From the NCBI GenBank assembly GCA_903873805.1, contig CAIQQB010000032.1:1-64000 (forward strand): a DNA stretch of 64,000 nt, written 5' to 3'. A program made the position numbers and the translations under genes. The notes beneath the pieces were generated by a model, which saw nothing but the letters and a program-made list of their open reading frames with translations, made no database searches and was not told where the DNA came from. This document shows, one piece after another, positions 42,840 to 50,860 of the stretch. Every line of letters begins with the position of its first letter. Positions within the stretch are counted from its first letter, which is position 1. This DNA comes from an uncultured Opitutia bacterium (GTDB taxonomy: Bacteria > Verrucomicrobiota > Verrucomicrobiia > Opitutales > Opitutaceae).

Positions 42840-44273
42840 ATGCCCGCCGACCACGCCATCCGCCACACCAAGATCATCTTCACCCTCGGCCCGGCCACCG
42901 AGAGCGAGGAAATGCTCGAGAAACTCATCCGGGCCGGGGCCGACATCGTCCGCCTTAACATGGCGCACGCCAACCACGAGTGGACCCGCGCCGTCATCCG
43001 CCGCATCCGTGCCGTCTCCCAGCGCGTGGGCCGCGACATCGCCGTGCTGATGGACATCAAGGGCCCCGAGATCCGCACCGGCGACCTTTCGGTGCCCATC
43101 GAGCTGAAGCCCGGCGAAATCTTTGACTTCACGGTCAAGCCTGGCGCCGTCCGCCAGGCCGCCGAGGAGATCCGCTCCGTCGACGTCAACTACCAGGGCC
43201 TCGTCAACGACATCAAGGTCGGCGACACCGTACTCGTCGACAACGGGCTGCTGCGCCTCGAGGTGCTGGCCAAGGACGAGGCCCACATCCGCTGCCGCGT
43301 GCTCGTCCCGGGCCAGCTCTCTTCCCGCCGCCACATCAACCTCCCCGGCGTCAAGGTCAGCCTGCCCGCCTTCACCGAGAAGGACCGGGCCGACGCCACC
43401 GTCGGCCTCGAGGAGGGGATCGACTTTCTCGCCCTCTCCTTCGTGCGCGAGGCCGCCGATGTCGCCCTCCTCCGCACCTTTCTGGAGGAGAAACGCTCCC
43501 GCGTCCGCATCATCGCCAAGATCGAGGATCGCTCGGCCATCACCAATCTCGACGAGATCGTCGCGGCCAGCGACGGCCTGATGGTCGCCCGCGGCGACCT
43601 CGGCATCGAGTGCGCGTTCGAGGAGCTGCCCGTCATCCAGCGCCGGGCGATCAACGCCTGCCTCTCGCAGGGCCGCCCCGTCATCGTCGCCACCCACATG
43701 CTCGAGAGCATGATCACGCAACCGGTGCCCACCCGGGCCGAGATCACCGATGTCGCCAACGCGGTCTACGAACTTGCCGACTGCGTGATGCTCTCCGGCG
43801 AAACCACCATCGGCAAATACCCGCTCGAGTGCGTGCAGATGCTCGACAAGATCGCCCGCCGGATCGAGATCGAGGACTCCTCCGGCGCCCGCGAACCCGC
43901 CGTCTTCACCGACGAGCGCATGAAGGTGCTCAACGCCGCCGTCGTCCTGGCCAACCAGCTGCCGCGTTCAAGGTTGGTCACCTTCACCCGCCGCGGTTTC
44001 ATGGCCGGCGGCCTCGCCGCCCTGCGGCCCGCCAACGCCCCCATCCTCGCCTTCACGCCGTCACCCGAGGTCTTCCGCCACCTCCGCCTCCTCCGCGCCG
44101 TCGAGCCCTACCTGATGCCGTTCGCTGTCAGCCCCGACGCGACCATCGAGAACGCCATTCTCCTGCTCACCCGCGCGGGCACCATCGCCCCGGGCGACAA
44201 GCTCATCGTCGCCTCCGACATCGTTTCGCTCGACCGGCTCGTCGCGAGCGTCCAGCTTCGCACCGTGCAGTAA
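42840..44273 (+). CDS. pyk: pyruvate kinase
   Basis: Catalyses the last glycolytic step, PEP plus ADP to pyruvate plus ATP. The 477-residue protein starts MPADHAIRHTKIIFTLGPAT; an in-frame TTG 39 bp upstream is an alternative but adds no conserved residues. Signature parts: IVRLNMAHANHEW, MDIKGPEIRTGDL, the catalytic IIAKIEDRSAITNLDEI and ARGDLGIE, and the PEP-site VIVATHMLESMI with PTRAEITDVANAV. The C-terminal allosteric domain is present (VLNAAVVLANQLPRSRLVTF). The next gene, carbonic anhydrase, starts 22 bp later and is probably co-transcribed, fitting bicarbonate supply for carboxylations near pyruvate. Confidence 0.94.
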   Translation: MPADHAIRHTKIIFTLGPATESEEMLEKLIRAGADIVRLNMAHANHEWTRAVIRRIRAVSQRVGRDIAVLMDIKGPEIRTGDLSVPIELKPGEIFDFTVKPGAVRQAAEEIRSVDVNYQGLVNDIKVGDTVLVDNGLLRLEVLAKDEAHIRCRVLVPGQLSSRRHINLPGVKVSLPAFTEKDRADATVGLEEGIDFLALSFVREAADVALLRTFLEEKRSRVRIIAKIEDRSAITNLDEIVAASDGLMVARGDLGIECAFEELPVIQRRAINACLSQGRPVIVATHMLESMITQPVPTRAEITDVANAVYELADCVMLSGETTIGKYPLECVQMLDKIARRIEIEDSSGAREPAVFTDERMKVLNAAVVLANQLPRSRLVTFTRRGFMAGGLAALRPANAPILAFTPSPEVFRHLRLLRAVEPYLMPFAVSPDATIENAILLLTRAGTIAPGDKLIVASDIVSLDRLVASVQLRTVQ

Positions 44274-44295
44274 GCCGGTCCAACCCGCCCCCGCC

Positions 44296-44940
44296 ATGCC
44301 TCCACTCCAACACCTGTTCGCCAACAACAAGGCCTGGGCCGGGCAGATCCGGCAACGCGACCCCGATTTTTTCCTCAAGCTCTCCCAGCAGCAGTCGCCG
44401 AACTATCTCTGGATCGGCTGCTCCGACAGCCGCGTGCCCGCCAACGAGATCGTCGGCCTCCTGCCCGGCGAGCTCTTTGTCCACCGCAATGTCGCCAACC
44501 TCGTCGTCCACACCGACCTGAACTGCCTCTCCGTGATGCAGTTTGCCGTGGATCTGCTCAAGGTCCGCCACATCATCGTCTGCGGACATTATGGCTGCAG
44601 CGGCGTGATGGCGGCGCTCCGGCGCGACCGGCTCGGCCTGAGCGACAACTGGCTGCGGCACCTGCAGGACGTGCGCCAGAAGCACGGGAAACGACTGGCC
44701 GCGCTGGCCGGTGATCCCCAGGCCGCCGACCTGCTCTGCGAACTGAACGTGATCGAACAGGTCGCCAACGTCTGCCACACGACCATCGCCCGCGACGCCT
44801 GGGAACGCGGCCAGGAACTTTCGGTACACGGCTGGGCGTATGGCCTGAAGGACGGCATCCTGCGCGACCTGAACGTAACCGTCTCCAATTTCACCGACAC
44901 CCCCAAGACCTACGCCGCCGCGCTCGCCGCCCTGGCCTGA
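44296..44940 (+). CDS. can: beta-class carbonic anhydrase
   Basis: Zinc enzyme interconverting CO2 and bicarbonate. The 214 residues match the E. coli Can branch. Ligands and the acidic dyad are intact: Cys42-x-Asp44-x-Arg46 (GCSDSRVPANE), His98 and Cys101 (CGHYGCSG). Further family motifs include VHRNVANLV and NVIEQVANVCHTTIARDAWE, and the C-terminal VHGWAYGLKDGILRDL. It follows pyk closely on the same strand. Confidence 0.93.
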   Translation: MPPLQHLFANNKAWAGQIRQRDPDFFLKLSQQQSPNYLWIGCSDSRVPANEIVGLLPGELFVHRNVANLVVHTDLNCLSVMQFAVDLLKVRHIIVCGHYGCSGVMAALRRDRLGLSDNWLRHLQDVRQKHGKRLAALAGDPQAADLLCELNVIEQVANVCHTTIARDAWERGQELSVHGWAYGLKDGILRDLNVTVSNFTDTPKTYAAALAALA

Positions 44941-44991
44941 ACAGGTTGCCCGGACGCATTGGCTCGTTCCCTTTGCGCATCGTTTTTCCCC

Positions 44992-45068
44992 GTAGGGCTC
45001 GACCTTGCGTCGAGCCTATACATGTGCCGATCCCTTCCGATAACTGTAGGCCAGCTGGTTGAGCTGGC
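44992..45068 (+). repeat. two REP-like elements, GGCTCGAC and GCCAGCT classes
   Basis: GTAG at 44992-44995 precedes the GGCTCGAC/GTCGAGCC stem (loop CTTGC). GTAG at 45046-45049 precedes a GCCAGCT/AGCTGGC stem (loop GGTTG). They lie 29 bp apart in the gap between the convergent carbonic anhydrase and PL4 genes. A degenerate CCGACCCCGG half-stem follows near 45100. Confidence 0.75.
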
Positions 45069-45176
45069 GCCCGGCCAGATCATAGCTGTGGCCCGAGTCG
45101 CCGACCCCGGAAACTATTGGCAGTCGCCCGGCGGCCGGAGACCGGCCGCCGGGACGAAGAAACAAAACCTGCCGGC

Positions 45177-47312
45177 TCAGAAGTTCGCCGACACCGCGGG
45201 CGGGCTGCCCGCCGAATGGTTCTCGTCGAGTTCGAGGCGCAGGTAATCGTAGACCACACCAGACGTGATATCGCCGGCAGGCACCGTCAGCGTCATCTCA
45301 TTCTCTCCGGGTTTCAGCAGCGTGGCGTCGAAGGTCTGGACGTATTCGCGCCAGATGCCCTTGTCGGTGTTGTACCGGAGCGCGTTCGTGGAAACCGTGG
45401 CGATGGTCCCCACCGCCTGGCCGTTCACGGCCACGGCCAGATTGCCGCCGTCGGCACCGGCCAGGGCCACTCGCAGCGCGGCCTGACCCTTGCCGTTTTT
45501 GTCGAAGTTGAACTTGATCGTCCAAGTGGTCGCCCGGCCGCGGCCATAGACGCGCCAGGGACCGGTATTGTCAGTCGCCGGATAGACCGCCTGGGACTCC
45601 GCCTTCACCCAGCCGAAGCGCTGGTTGGCCGGATCCTTGGCCTCGGGGTTGACCCAGGCCATGGAGGTCGCGTGCGGCACCTGCTGGAAGAACCAATCCT
45701 TGTGGTAGTCGCTCTTGCCGATGGTGTAGGTGATGTCGTTCGGGAACAGCAACGCGTAGCGCAGGCCCCAGCCCCAGAGCCAGTAGTTGGCGCCGTCGCC
45801 CTTGAAGAACTTGCCACCGGTGCGATCGGGGTAACCGATTTCCCACAGCTGCTTGCCGTAACGCACCGGCTTCCACTCCAGCTTGCCGAGGTCAACCGGC
45901 TTGCCGGCCGCAACCGTGATGTTGGTCTGCGCATATTCACCGAGAACACCCTCGGCGAAGGCGTGCAGCGTGTACGTGCCGGGGCGGACGTTGGCGATGG
46001 AGAACTGGCCGTCGTCCTTACCCTCGGCCCAGAATTGGTAGTAGTTGGCGTCGTGATCCCAGGTGACGAGCTTGCCATTGCCCGAGCGCAGGGCAAACGC
46101 GCCGCCCTCGCCCATGAAATCCGGATGCGTCAGGCCCACCCAGAGATGGGGCAGCTTGGTCGTGGCGGCCTGCGGGTCGTTGAGCGCGAGTTTGCCGGCG
46201 ACAGTGGCGCGACCATCCTTCTGGGGGTAGTCCACACCCTGCACCCAGTCATACGGCCACTGGGTCTGAGTGACCTTGGCCTGGGCCAGAGCGTCGTTGA
46301 ACAGGGCGTTCGCATTGGCCGTCCAGGAGGCGGGAATCGTGGGGTTGCCTGCGGTGGCCGCAAGGGTGTCGAGCTCGGTTTGGGTCGGGGTCACCGGATT
46401 CTCCAGCGTATTGTAATAAACGAAGATCGGGCCGACCACCTTGTTCCACACCTCGCCCGGCAGGATGTTGCATGCGGCGCCCCCGGCATAATGACCCGAG
46501 GTCCAGTAATCGAGCATCGTGGCCCCCATGTGGCAGACCAGATCAATCCGGGTCGGGCCGCCACCGAGGTATTCGTTGGACGGGTTGATGAACCAGACGC
46601 CGACGTGGTCCTTGATGCTGGACCAGCCGTAGGCGGGCAGCTTGTACATCTCGGCGCAGTAGCTGTACTTGTGCTCAACCGAGTTCTTGTAAATGCCGGT
46701 GCTCAGAATCCGCTGCTCCTTGGCGTGAATCACAACACCCGCGTTCGTGTCCCGGACCGTACACATGGGCATATTGCGATCTCCATCGACTGACAGCCAG
46801 TCGAAGTTGGCGCCGAGCTGGTTGATGAAACGGCTCTCGCCCTCCCCCATCGCGCCGTAGGACGCCGGATGGGAATAGATCGCGTAGGTGTAAAAGCCGC
46901 TGATGCCGCGCTCGAGGGTGTAGCGCACCTCGATGTCCAGGCCCCGGCCTCCCGTGACGCCCTTCACGGCCACTTCGGCGCGCTGACCGCCATTCTTCGA
47001 CGGGTCGATCGTCAGCGATGCCGCCCCATTGGCGGGATACTGCTCCCAGCCCTCCGAACTGCGGTTGAGCGTCTCCTGGCCGTGATAGACCAGCGACGTG
47101 AGTTTGCCATTGCCCTTCTGGACGACCGCCTTGATGAGGCCGTTGTCCAGCGTCCAGGTGGTCCCGCTGTCGGTGACAGCTACGGGGACGTTGACATTGG
47201 GCTTGGCGACGGCCGGCAGCGCGTCGGCGGCGCGCAGCACGGGCGAGAGCAGGACCAGCAGAAGGCCGGCGGCCGATAGACCGCGGAGGCCGAGGGAGCG
47301 GGGAGTTTTCAT
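45177..47312 (-). CDS. rhamnogalacturonan lyase-like PL4 protein, copy 3
   Basis: A third PL4 paralogue, 711 residues, with signal MKTPRSLGLRGLSAAGLLLVLLSPVLRA; a longer frame upstream of this signal was rejected. The catalytic domain opens WTLDNGLIKAVVQK and LVYHGQETLNRSSE. The middle domain has GQFSIANVRPGTYTLHAFAE, and the C-terminal domain KQLWEIGYPDRTGGKFFKGD and DITYTIGKSDYHKDWFFQQV. It is more distant from copies 1 and 2 than they are from each other, and lacks the Gly-rich insertion. It is transcribed alone, 293 bp from the divergent ECF sigma gene, in a gap with no obvious repeats. Pectin cleavage is inferred from the family. Confidence 0.85.
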   Translation of the reverse strand: MKTPRSLGLRGLSAAGLLLVLLSPVLRAADALPAVAKPNVNVPVAVTDSGTTWTLDNGLIKAVVQKGNGKLTSLVYHGQETLNRSSEGWEQYPANGAASLTIDPSKNGGQRAEVAVKGVTGGRGLDIEVRYTLERGISGFYTYAIYSHPASYGAMGEGESRFINQLGANFDWLSVDGDRNMPMCTVRDTNAGVVIHAKEQRILSTGIYKNSVEHKYSYCAEMYKLPAYGWSSIKDHVGVWFINPSNEYLGGGPTRIDLVCHMGATMLDYWTSGHYAGGAACNILPGEVWNKVVGPIFVYYNTLENPVTPTQTELDTLAATAGNPTIPASWTANANALFNDALAQAKVTQTQWPYDWVQGVDYPQKDGRATVAGKLALNDPQAATTKLPHLWVGLTHPDFMGEGGAFALRSGNGKLVTWDHDANYYQFWAEGKDDGQFSIANVRPGTYTLHAFAEGVLGEYAQTNITVAAGKPVDLGKLEWKPVRYGKQLWEIGYPDRTGGKFFKGDGANYWLWGWGLRYALLFPNDITYTIGKSDYHKDWFFQQVPHATSMAWVNPEAKDPANQRFGWVKAESQAVYPATDNTGPWRVYGRGRATTWTIKFNFDKNGKGQAALRVALAGADGGNLAVAVNGQAVGTIATVSTNALRYNTDKGIWREYVQTFDATLLKPGENEMTLTVPAGDITSGVVYDYLRLELDENHSAGSPPAVSANF

Positions 47313-47605
47313 GGGGAAAAGACGGGGCGGCGGGGTGAAGTCTGCCACCGGATAGCGGAGCAACAACGATCCGGCTGGATCGGGATTGTGCCATTTTTCT
47401 GCCGGTAGTGTCAAGATCATCACCGTCGCAGCCGGGAACCAAGCGGTTCGACCGTGAAATGACTTTGGGTGGATGCCCGGGGCTGGATCACCGCGGGGCT
47501 GAAACCAGCACGAATCCAACGAATTTTTACTGGCAGCGATGGCCGCGGCGGATTCTTTTGGCCAGCGGGCCCGCCCAATGCGACTAATGGGGTGAAAGCC
47601 ATCGC

Positions 47606-48181
47606 ATGCCCGACCATCCCCTATCCAAGACGTGGTGCCAGCAAGCCCTCGCGGGCGACCGTGCCGCCGCAGAGGCCCTCGTCCAGCACCATCACCAGCC
47701 GCTCTACGCCTACCTGCGTCGGTTGTGCGGCAACGAGGCCGACGCCTGCGACCTCACCCAGCAGACCTTCAGCAAGGCCTGGCAGTCGCTCGACCTGTTC
47801 CGGGGCGCGTCGGGCGTGTCCACCTGGCTGCACCGCATCGCCTATTGCACCTACGTGGACTGGGTGCGGCGGCAGCGGCCCACCGGAACGATGCCGGACG
47901 GCTGGTGGGAGACCTTGCCCGCAGGGGAACCATCGCCACTGGAGGCGCTGGCGGAGGCGGATCTCGCCCGGCGGCTCTACACTCTCGTCGAACAGCTTGA
48001 CCCCGAATGCCGCCGGGCGGCCGTCCATCTGCACTATTATCAGCACCTGACGCTGGCCGAAACGGCCGAAGTGCTGGCGCTGCCGTTGAGCACCCTCAAA
48101 CACCACTTGAGGTCGGCGGTGGACGACCTGCGGCGCCAGCTCGCCGCTCCGGCCCAGGCCGCCGAACCATTTTCTACCTGA
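47606..48181 (+). CDS. ECF-type sigma factor (sigma-70 family)
   Basis: A 191-residue alternative sigma factor with region 2 (ALVQHHHQPLYAYLRRLCGN, DLTQQTFSKAWQSLDLFRGA, WLHRIAYCTYVDWVRRQRP) and region 4 (LDPECRRAAVHLHYYQHLTL, LPLSTLKHHLRSAVDDLRRQ). It directs RNA polymerase to a small regulon under envelope or nutrient stress. The next gene, 14 bp downstream, encodes a membrane-anchored protein that is probably its partner or anti-sigma. I found no convincing self-type promoter in the upstream gap. It diverges from the third PL4 lyase, which may be a target; that is a guess. Confidence 0.88.
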   Translation: MPDHPLSKTWCQQALAGDRAAAEALVQHHHQPLYAYLRRLCGNEADACDLTQQTFSKAWQSLDLFRGASGVSTWLHRIAYCTYVDWVRRQRPTGTMPDGWWETLPAGEPSPLEALAEADLARRLYTLVEQLDPECRRAAVHLHYYQHLTLAETAEVLALPLSTLKHHLRSAVDDLRRQLAAPAQAAEPFST

Positions 48182-48195
48182 ACCAACGTCACAAC

Positions 48196-49389
48196 ATGAA
48201 CACCGAACTCCCCCTTGAAGAAATTCTCCGTCGCGCCCCGCAACCGTCAGCACCCGCCCGACTGGCCGCCGACCTGCTCGCTGACATCCGACTTCCCGTC
48301 CGAGCTCCGCAACCCGCGCCCCGGCCGCTCTGGCTCCGCCTTTGGCTCCCCGCCACCGGCCTGGCGGGGGCGGCGGCGGTCCTCATCCTGGTCCTGGTTT
48401 TTTCGGGCGCGGGCTCCTCGCGGCTGGTCGCGCAGTCGCTCGAGGCCCTGGCCAAGGTGAAGTCGTTCCATGTGACGGAGCGTATCCGCAGCGGGCCGGG
48501 CAAACCGGTGATCAAGGACAATTCGCTCGGGCCACAAATTTGGCCGAACTATACGACGAGCATCCACCCGGACAATCCGCTGGTCGAAAGCCAGCATTGG
48601 TTCCGCTACGACCCGGCCAATCCCACGCAGGGCCGCACGCGCACCGAGTCCGACCGCCGGGAGAAATGGCAGGCGGGCAACATTGTCCTCGAGGTGGACC
48701 GCCAGACGGGGGCACGGGAAGTGCGGTTGGATTCGAGTGCGACGATGTTTGCCGGCATCGCGGCACCGCTGGTCGGCAGCGCGAACGGGAGCTTCACGGA
48801 GATTGATCCGCGGAAGCTGCCGGATTTTCCGGCGGAGCTGGCCGCCACGGTGAGTGTCAACGAAACCCGGGTGAAGATGGGCGACGAGGTGGAGTTCTTC
48901 CGGGTGTGGGTGGACCGGCAGTCGGGCCTGCCCCTGCGATTCCAGCGCTGGGGCACGGAATGGCCGGAGATCGCGCCGGAGGTGCTGCTGCAGGAATTTG
49001 TGTTCAGCGATTTCGACACGGACTTCCCCGACGCGACCTTCGCGTTTGCGCCGACCGAGGCGGACCTGGCGCCGCTTGGTCTTACGACAACTCAGCTGGC
49101 GCAGCTGCCCAACAACGCGTTTTCGGTGCGCGTGATCGGCACGGCCGGGCAGGATGTGTCCGGAACACTGACGGACGGCAGCGGCGTGCGCGAAGTGCGG
49201 GGGCGGCTGCCTTTCAGCTTCGTGCATGCGCCGGTGGGAGACGTGAAGCTGGCGTTCCGGATGGTGGACGGGCAAAAGCATAACTTCGGCGCGGTGATCA
49301 ACGGCAACAGCATGGAAACCGTGACCGCGCGGATCAGCGGAGAAGTCTACGTGACCAAAGGCGGCGGCGTATCGTTGGCGGGCCGTTGA
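48196..49389 (+). CDS. membrane-anchored LolA-like protein, candidate anti-sigma partner
   Basis: A 397-residue single-span protein: a short cytoplasmic N-terminus (NTELPLEEILRRAPQPSAPA, then LAADLLADIRLP), a span at about 54-70 (ATGLAGAAAVLILVLVFSG), and a large periplasmic domain starting RLVAQSLEALAKVKSFHVTE. The latter resembles the LolA/DUF2092-like fold also seen in the protease fusion at 32656. The N-terminal stretch is the size of a small anti-sigma domain but lacks the HxxxCxxC zinc motif. Position right after the ECF gene argues for regulation of that factor. Not confirmed. Confidence 0.65.
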   Translation: MNTELPLEEILRRAPQPSAPARLAADLLADIRLPVRAPQPAPRPLWLRLWLPATGLAGAAAVLILVLVFSGAGSSRLVAQSLEALAKVKSFHVTERIRSGPGKPVIKDNSLGPQIWPNYTTSIHPDNPLVESQHWFRYDPANPTQGRTRTESDRREKWQAGNIVLEVDRQTGAREVRLDSSATMFAGIAAPLVGSANGSFTEIDPRKLPDFPAELAATVSVNETRVKMGDEVEFFRVWVDRQSGLPLRFQRWGTEWPEIAPEVLLQEFVFSDFDTDFPDATFAFAPTEADLAPLGLTTTQLAQLPNNAFSVRVIGTAGQDVSGTLTDGSGVREVRGRLPFSFVHAPVGDVKLAFRMVDGQKHNFGAVINGNSMETVTARISGEVYVTKGGGVSLAGR

Positions 49390-49638
49390 GCGGGGATGGA
49401 CGCAACACCCTGCAGCTGCGTTGCAAACCCGGCCAGTAATGGCCGACAGATGCGCCACGGACGGGAAAGCCGATATGGAGACGGCATGCTTGCTCATTCT
49501 CTGCGTATGGCTTAGGCAAGAGCCTGAGCAGGCCGGTTCCCGTCCTGGCACGGCCCCGGGAGATGCTCGCATTTTGCCGAAAATGATGGCACCTTTCCGG
49601 GTGATCCGCGGTCAAAGCGAGATCATCAACCTGCTCCC

Positions 49639-50241
49639 ATGAAATCCACCATCTCCACCCTGTTGCTCGGCGCCGTCATCCTGACCGGCGACGTGTTTGC
49701 CCAGTCGGGCGCACCCGCGGTCATACCCGCCCCGGCCGCCCCGGCCCCCGAAGCCGCCCCCAACCGCATCGTCTACGCCCCCCGCCTGCCGCGACCGGCC
49801 GAGCTGGTCGGCGTCGCCAACGCCCAGGGGCGCACCGTCGAGAAAATGGAGCAGACCAGCTATCAGATCACCGCCACCTACAAGGATGCCGCCGGCCATA
49901 CGGAAACCGTCGCCTACCTGCTGCTCCCGGATGGCGCGAGCCTGCCTGCTCCCTCGGTCAGCCCAACCGCGCCAGTGACCGCGGCCCCTGCTCTGCCCCC
50001 GCCTCCACCGCCGGCCGCACCAGCGGCTCCGCCGCCCCCGCCGACGGCGTACCAGCCGGCTCCTCCGACGGTGATCTACCAGTCGGTGCCCACCCAGGTC
50101 ATCTACTACGACACCTACCCGTCGCGTTACTACTACCCGGGATATGACTATTACTATCCCTACGGCCTCGCCATCGGCCTCGGCATCGGATTTCACGACG
50201 GTTTCCGCGGCGGCTTTTTTCGGGGCGGCTTTCGCCGTTGA
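49639..50241 (+). CDS. exported Pro-rich protein with Tyr/Gly C-terminus, unknown
   Basis: A 200-residue protein with a signal peptide (MKSTISTLLLGAVILTGDVFA), an Ala/Pro-rich body with polyproline (ALPPPPPPAAPAAPPPPPTA), and an unusual Tyr/Gly-rich end (YYYPGYDYYYPYGLAIGLGI, then FRGGFFRGGFRR). No family is recognised. It precedes a glycine-zipper lipoprotein by 34 bp, and the two share Pro-rich composition; they may form an envelope pair. The preceding 249-bp gap holds a TGGCAC at 49587 but no acceptable sigma-54 -12 element. Confidence 0.6.
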   Translation: MKSTISTLLLGAVILTGDVFAQSGAPAVIPAPAAPAPEAAPNRIVYAPRLPRPAELVGVANAQGRTVEKMEQTSYQITATYKDAAGHTETVAYLLLPDGASLPAPSVSPTAPVTAAPALPPPPPPAAPAAPPPPPTAYQPAPPTVIYQSVPTQVIYYDTYPSRYYYPGYDYYYPYGLAIGLGIGFHDGFRGGFFRGGFRR

Positions 50242-50275
50242 GACTCTGGGTTAAACGACTGTTTCATTACCCGCC

Positions 50276-50821
50276 ATGATCCGATCAACAGTGATTGTTT
50301 CCACCTTGGCCGTGTCCGCGCTCCTCACCGGATGCGTGGGCGTCGGCCCCAACACCCAGCAGGGAGCCGTCGCCGGCGGTGCCCTCGGCGCACTGGCCGG
50401 CGCCATCATCGGTCACAACAGCCGCGGCGGGGACACCCTCGGCGGCGCGCTGCTGGGCGGCACGGTGGGTGCCATCGCGGGCGGCACGCTGGGCAACAGC
50501 GTCGACAACCAGCGGGGTACGCTCTACCCGGCGCCCGGCCCGAGGGCCTACCGCCGCGTCGTCTACGAGGAGGTTCCGCCGCCACCCCCGCCCCTGCCTC
50601 CGCCGGCCCCGCCGCCCCCGCCTGCCGGCATTGAAACTGTCCCGGCTCCTCCGACCCCCGATGCACTCTGGGTGCCCGGATACTGGTCCTTCGACGGCGC
50701 CACCAACGCCTGGATCTCGGGGCATTGGGAGGTTCCGCCGGCGAATGCGACCACCTTCGTGGCCGCCCACTGGGAATTCCAAGGCGACCGTTACCTGTTT
50801 GTGCGCAGCTACTGGCGCTGA
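50276..50821 (+). CDS. glycine-zipper lipoprotein with YXWGXW-like repeats
   Basis: A 181-residue lipoprotein: lipobox LLTGC with acylated Cys about residue 20. A glycine-zipper membrane region follows (GAVAGGALGALAGAIIGHNS, GGALLGGTVGAIAGGTLGNS), like the outer-membrane 2TM glycine-zipper proteins SlyB/OmpA-linker types. Then come a Pro-rich stretch and C-terminal aromatic repeats (WVPGYWSFDGATNAWISGHW, AHWEFQGDRYLFVRSYW) of the YXWGXW type. Exact function is unknown; an envelope-structure role is likely. Confidence 0.75.
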   Translation: MIRSTVIVSTLAVSALLTGCVGVGPNTQQGAVAGGALGALAGAIIGHNSRGGDTLGGALLGGTVGAIAGGTLGNSVDNQRGTLYPAPGPRAYRRVVYEEVPPPPPPLPPPAPPPPPAGIETVPAPPTPDALWVPGYWSFDGATNAWISGHWEVPPANATTFVAAHWEFQGDRYLFVRSYWR

Positions 50822-50860
50822 CCGGTCGGACAATTCAGACTCACGCCCGGTCCGGCCGGA

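Noticed and set aside
47430-47470. ECF autoregulatory promoter with GGAAC upstream of the sigma gene
   Set aside because: The nearest CGT-type -10 is only about 13 bp away; spacing and sequence do not fit ECF consensus.
49587-49606. Sigma-54 promoter (TGGCAC at 49587)
   Set aside because: The -24 half fits, but five bases later the sequence is CGGGT rather than TTGCA, so the -12 half is missing.
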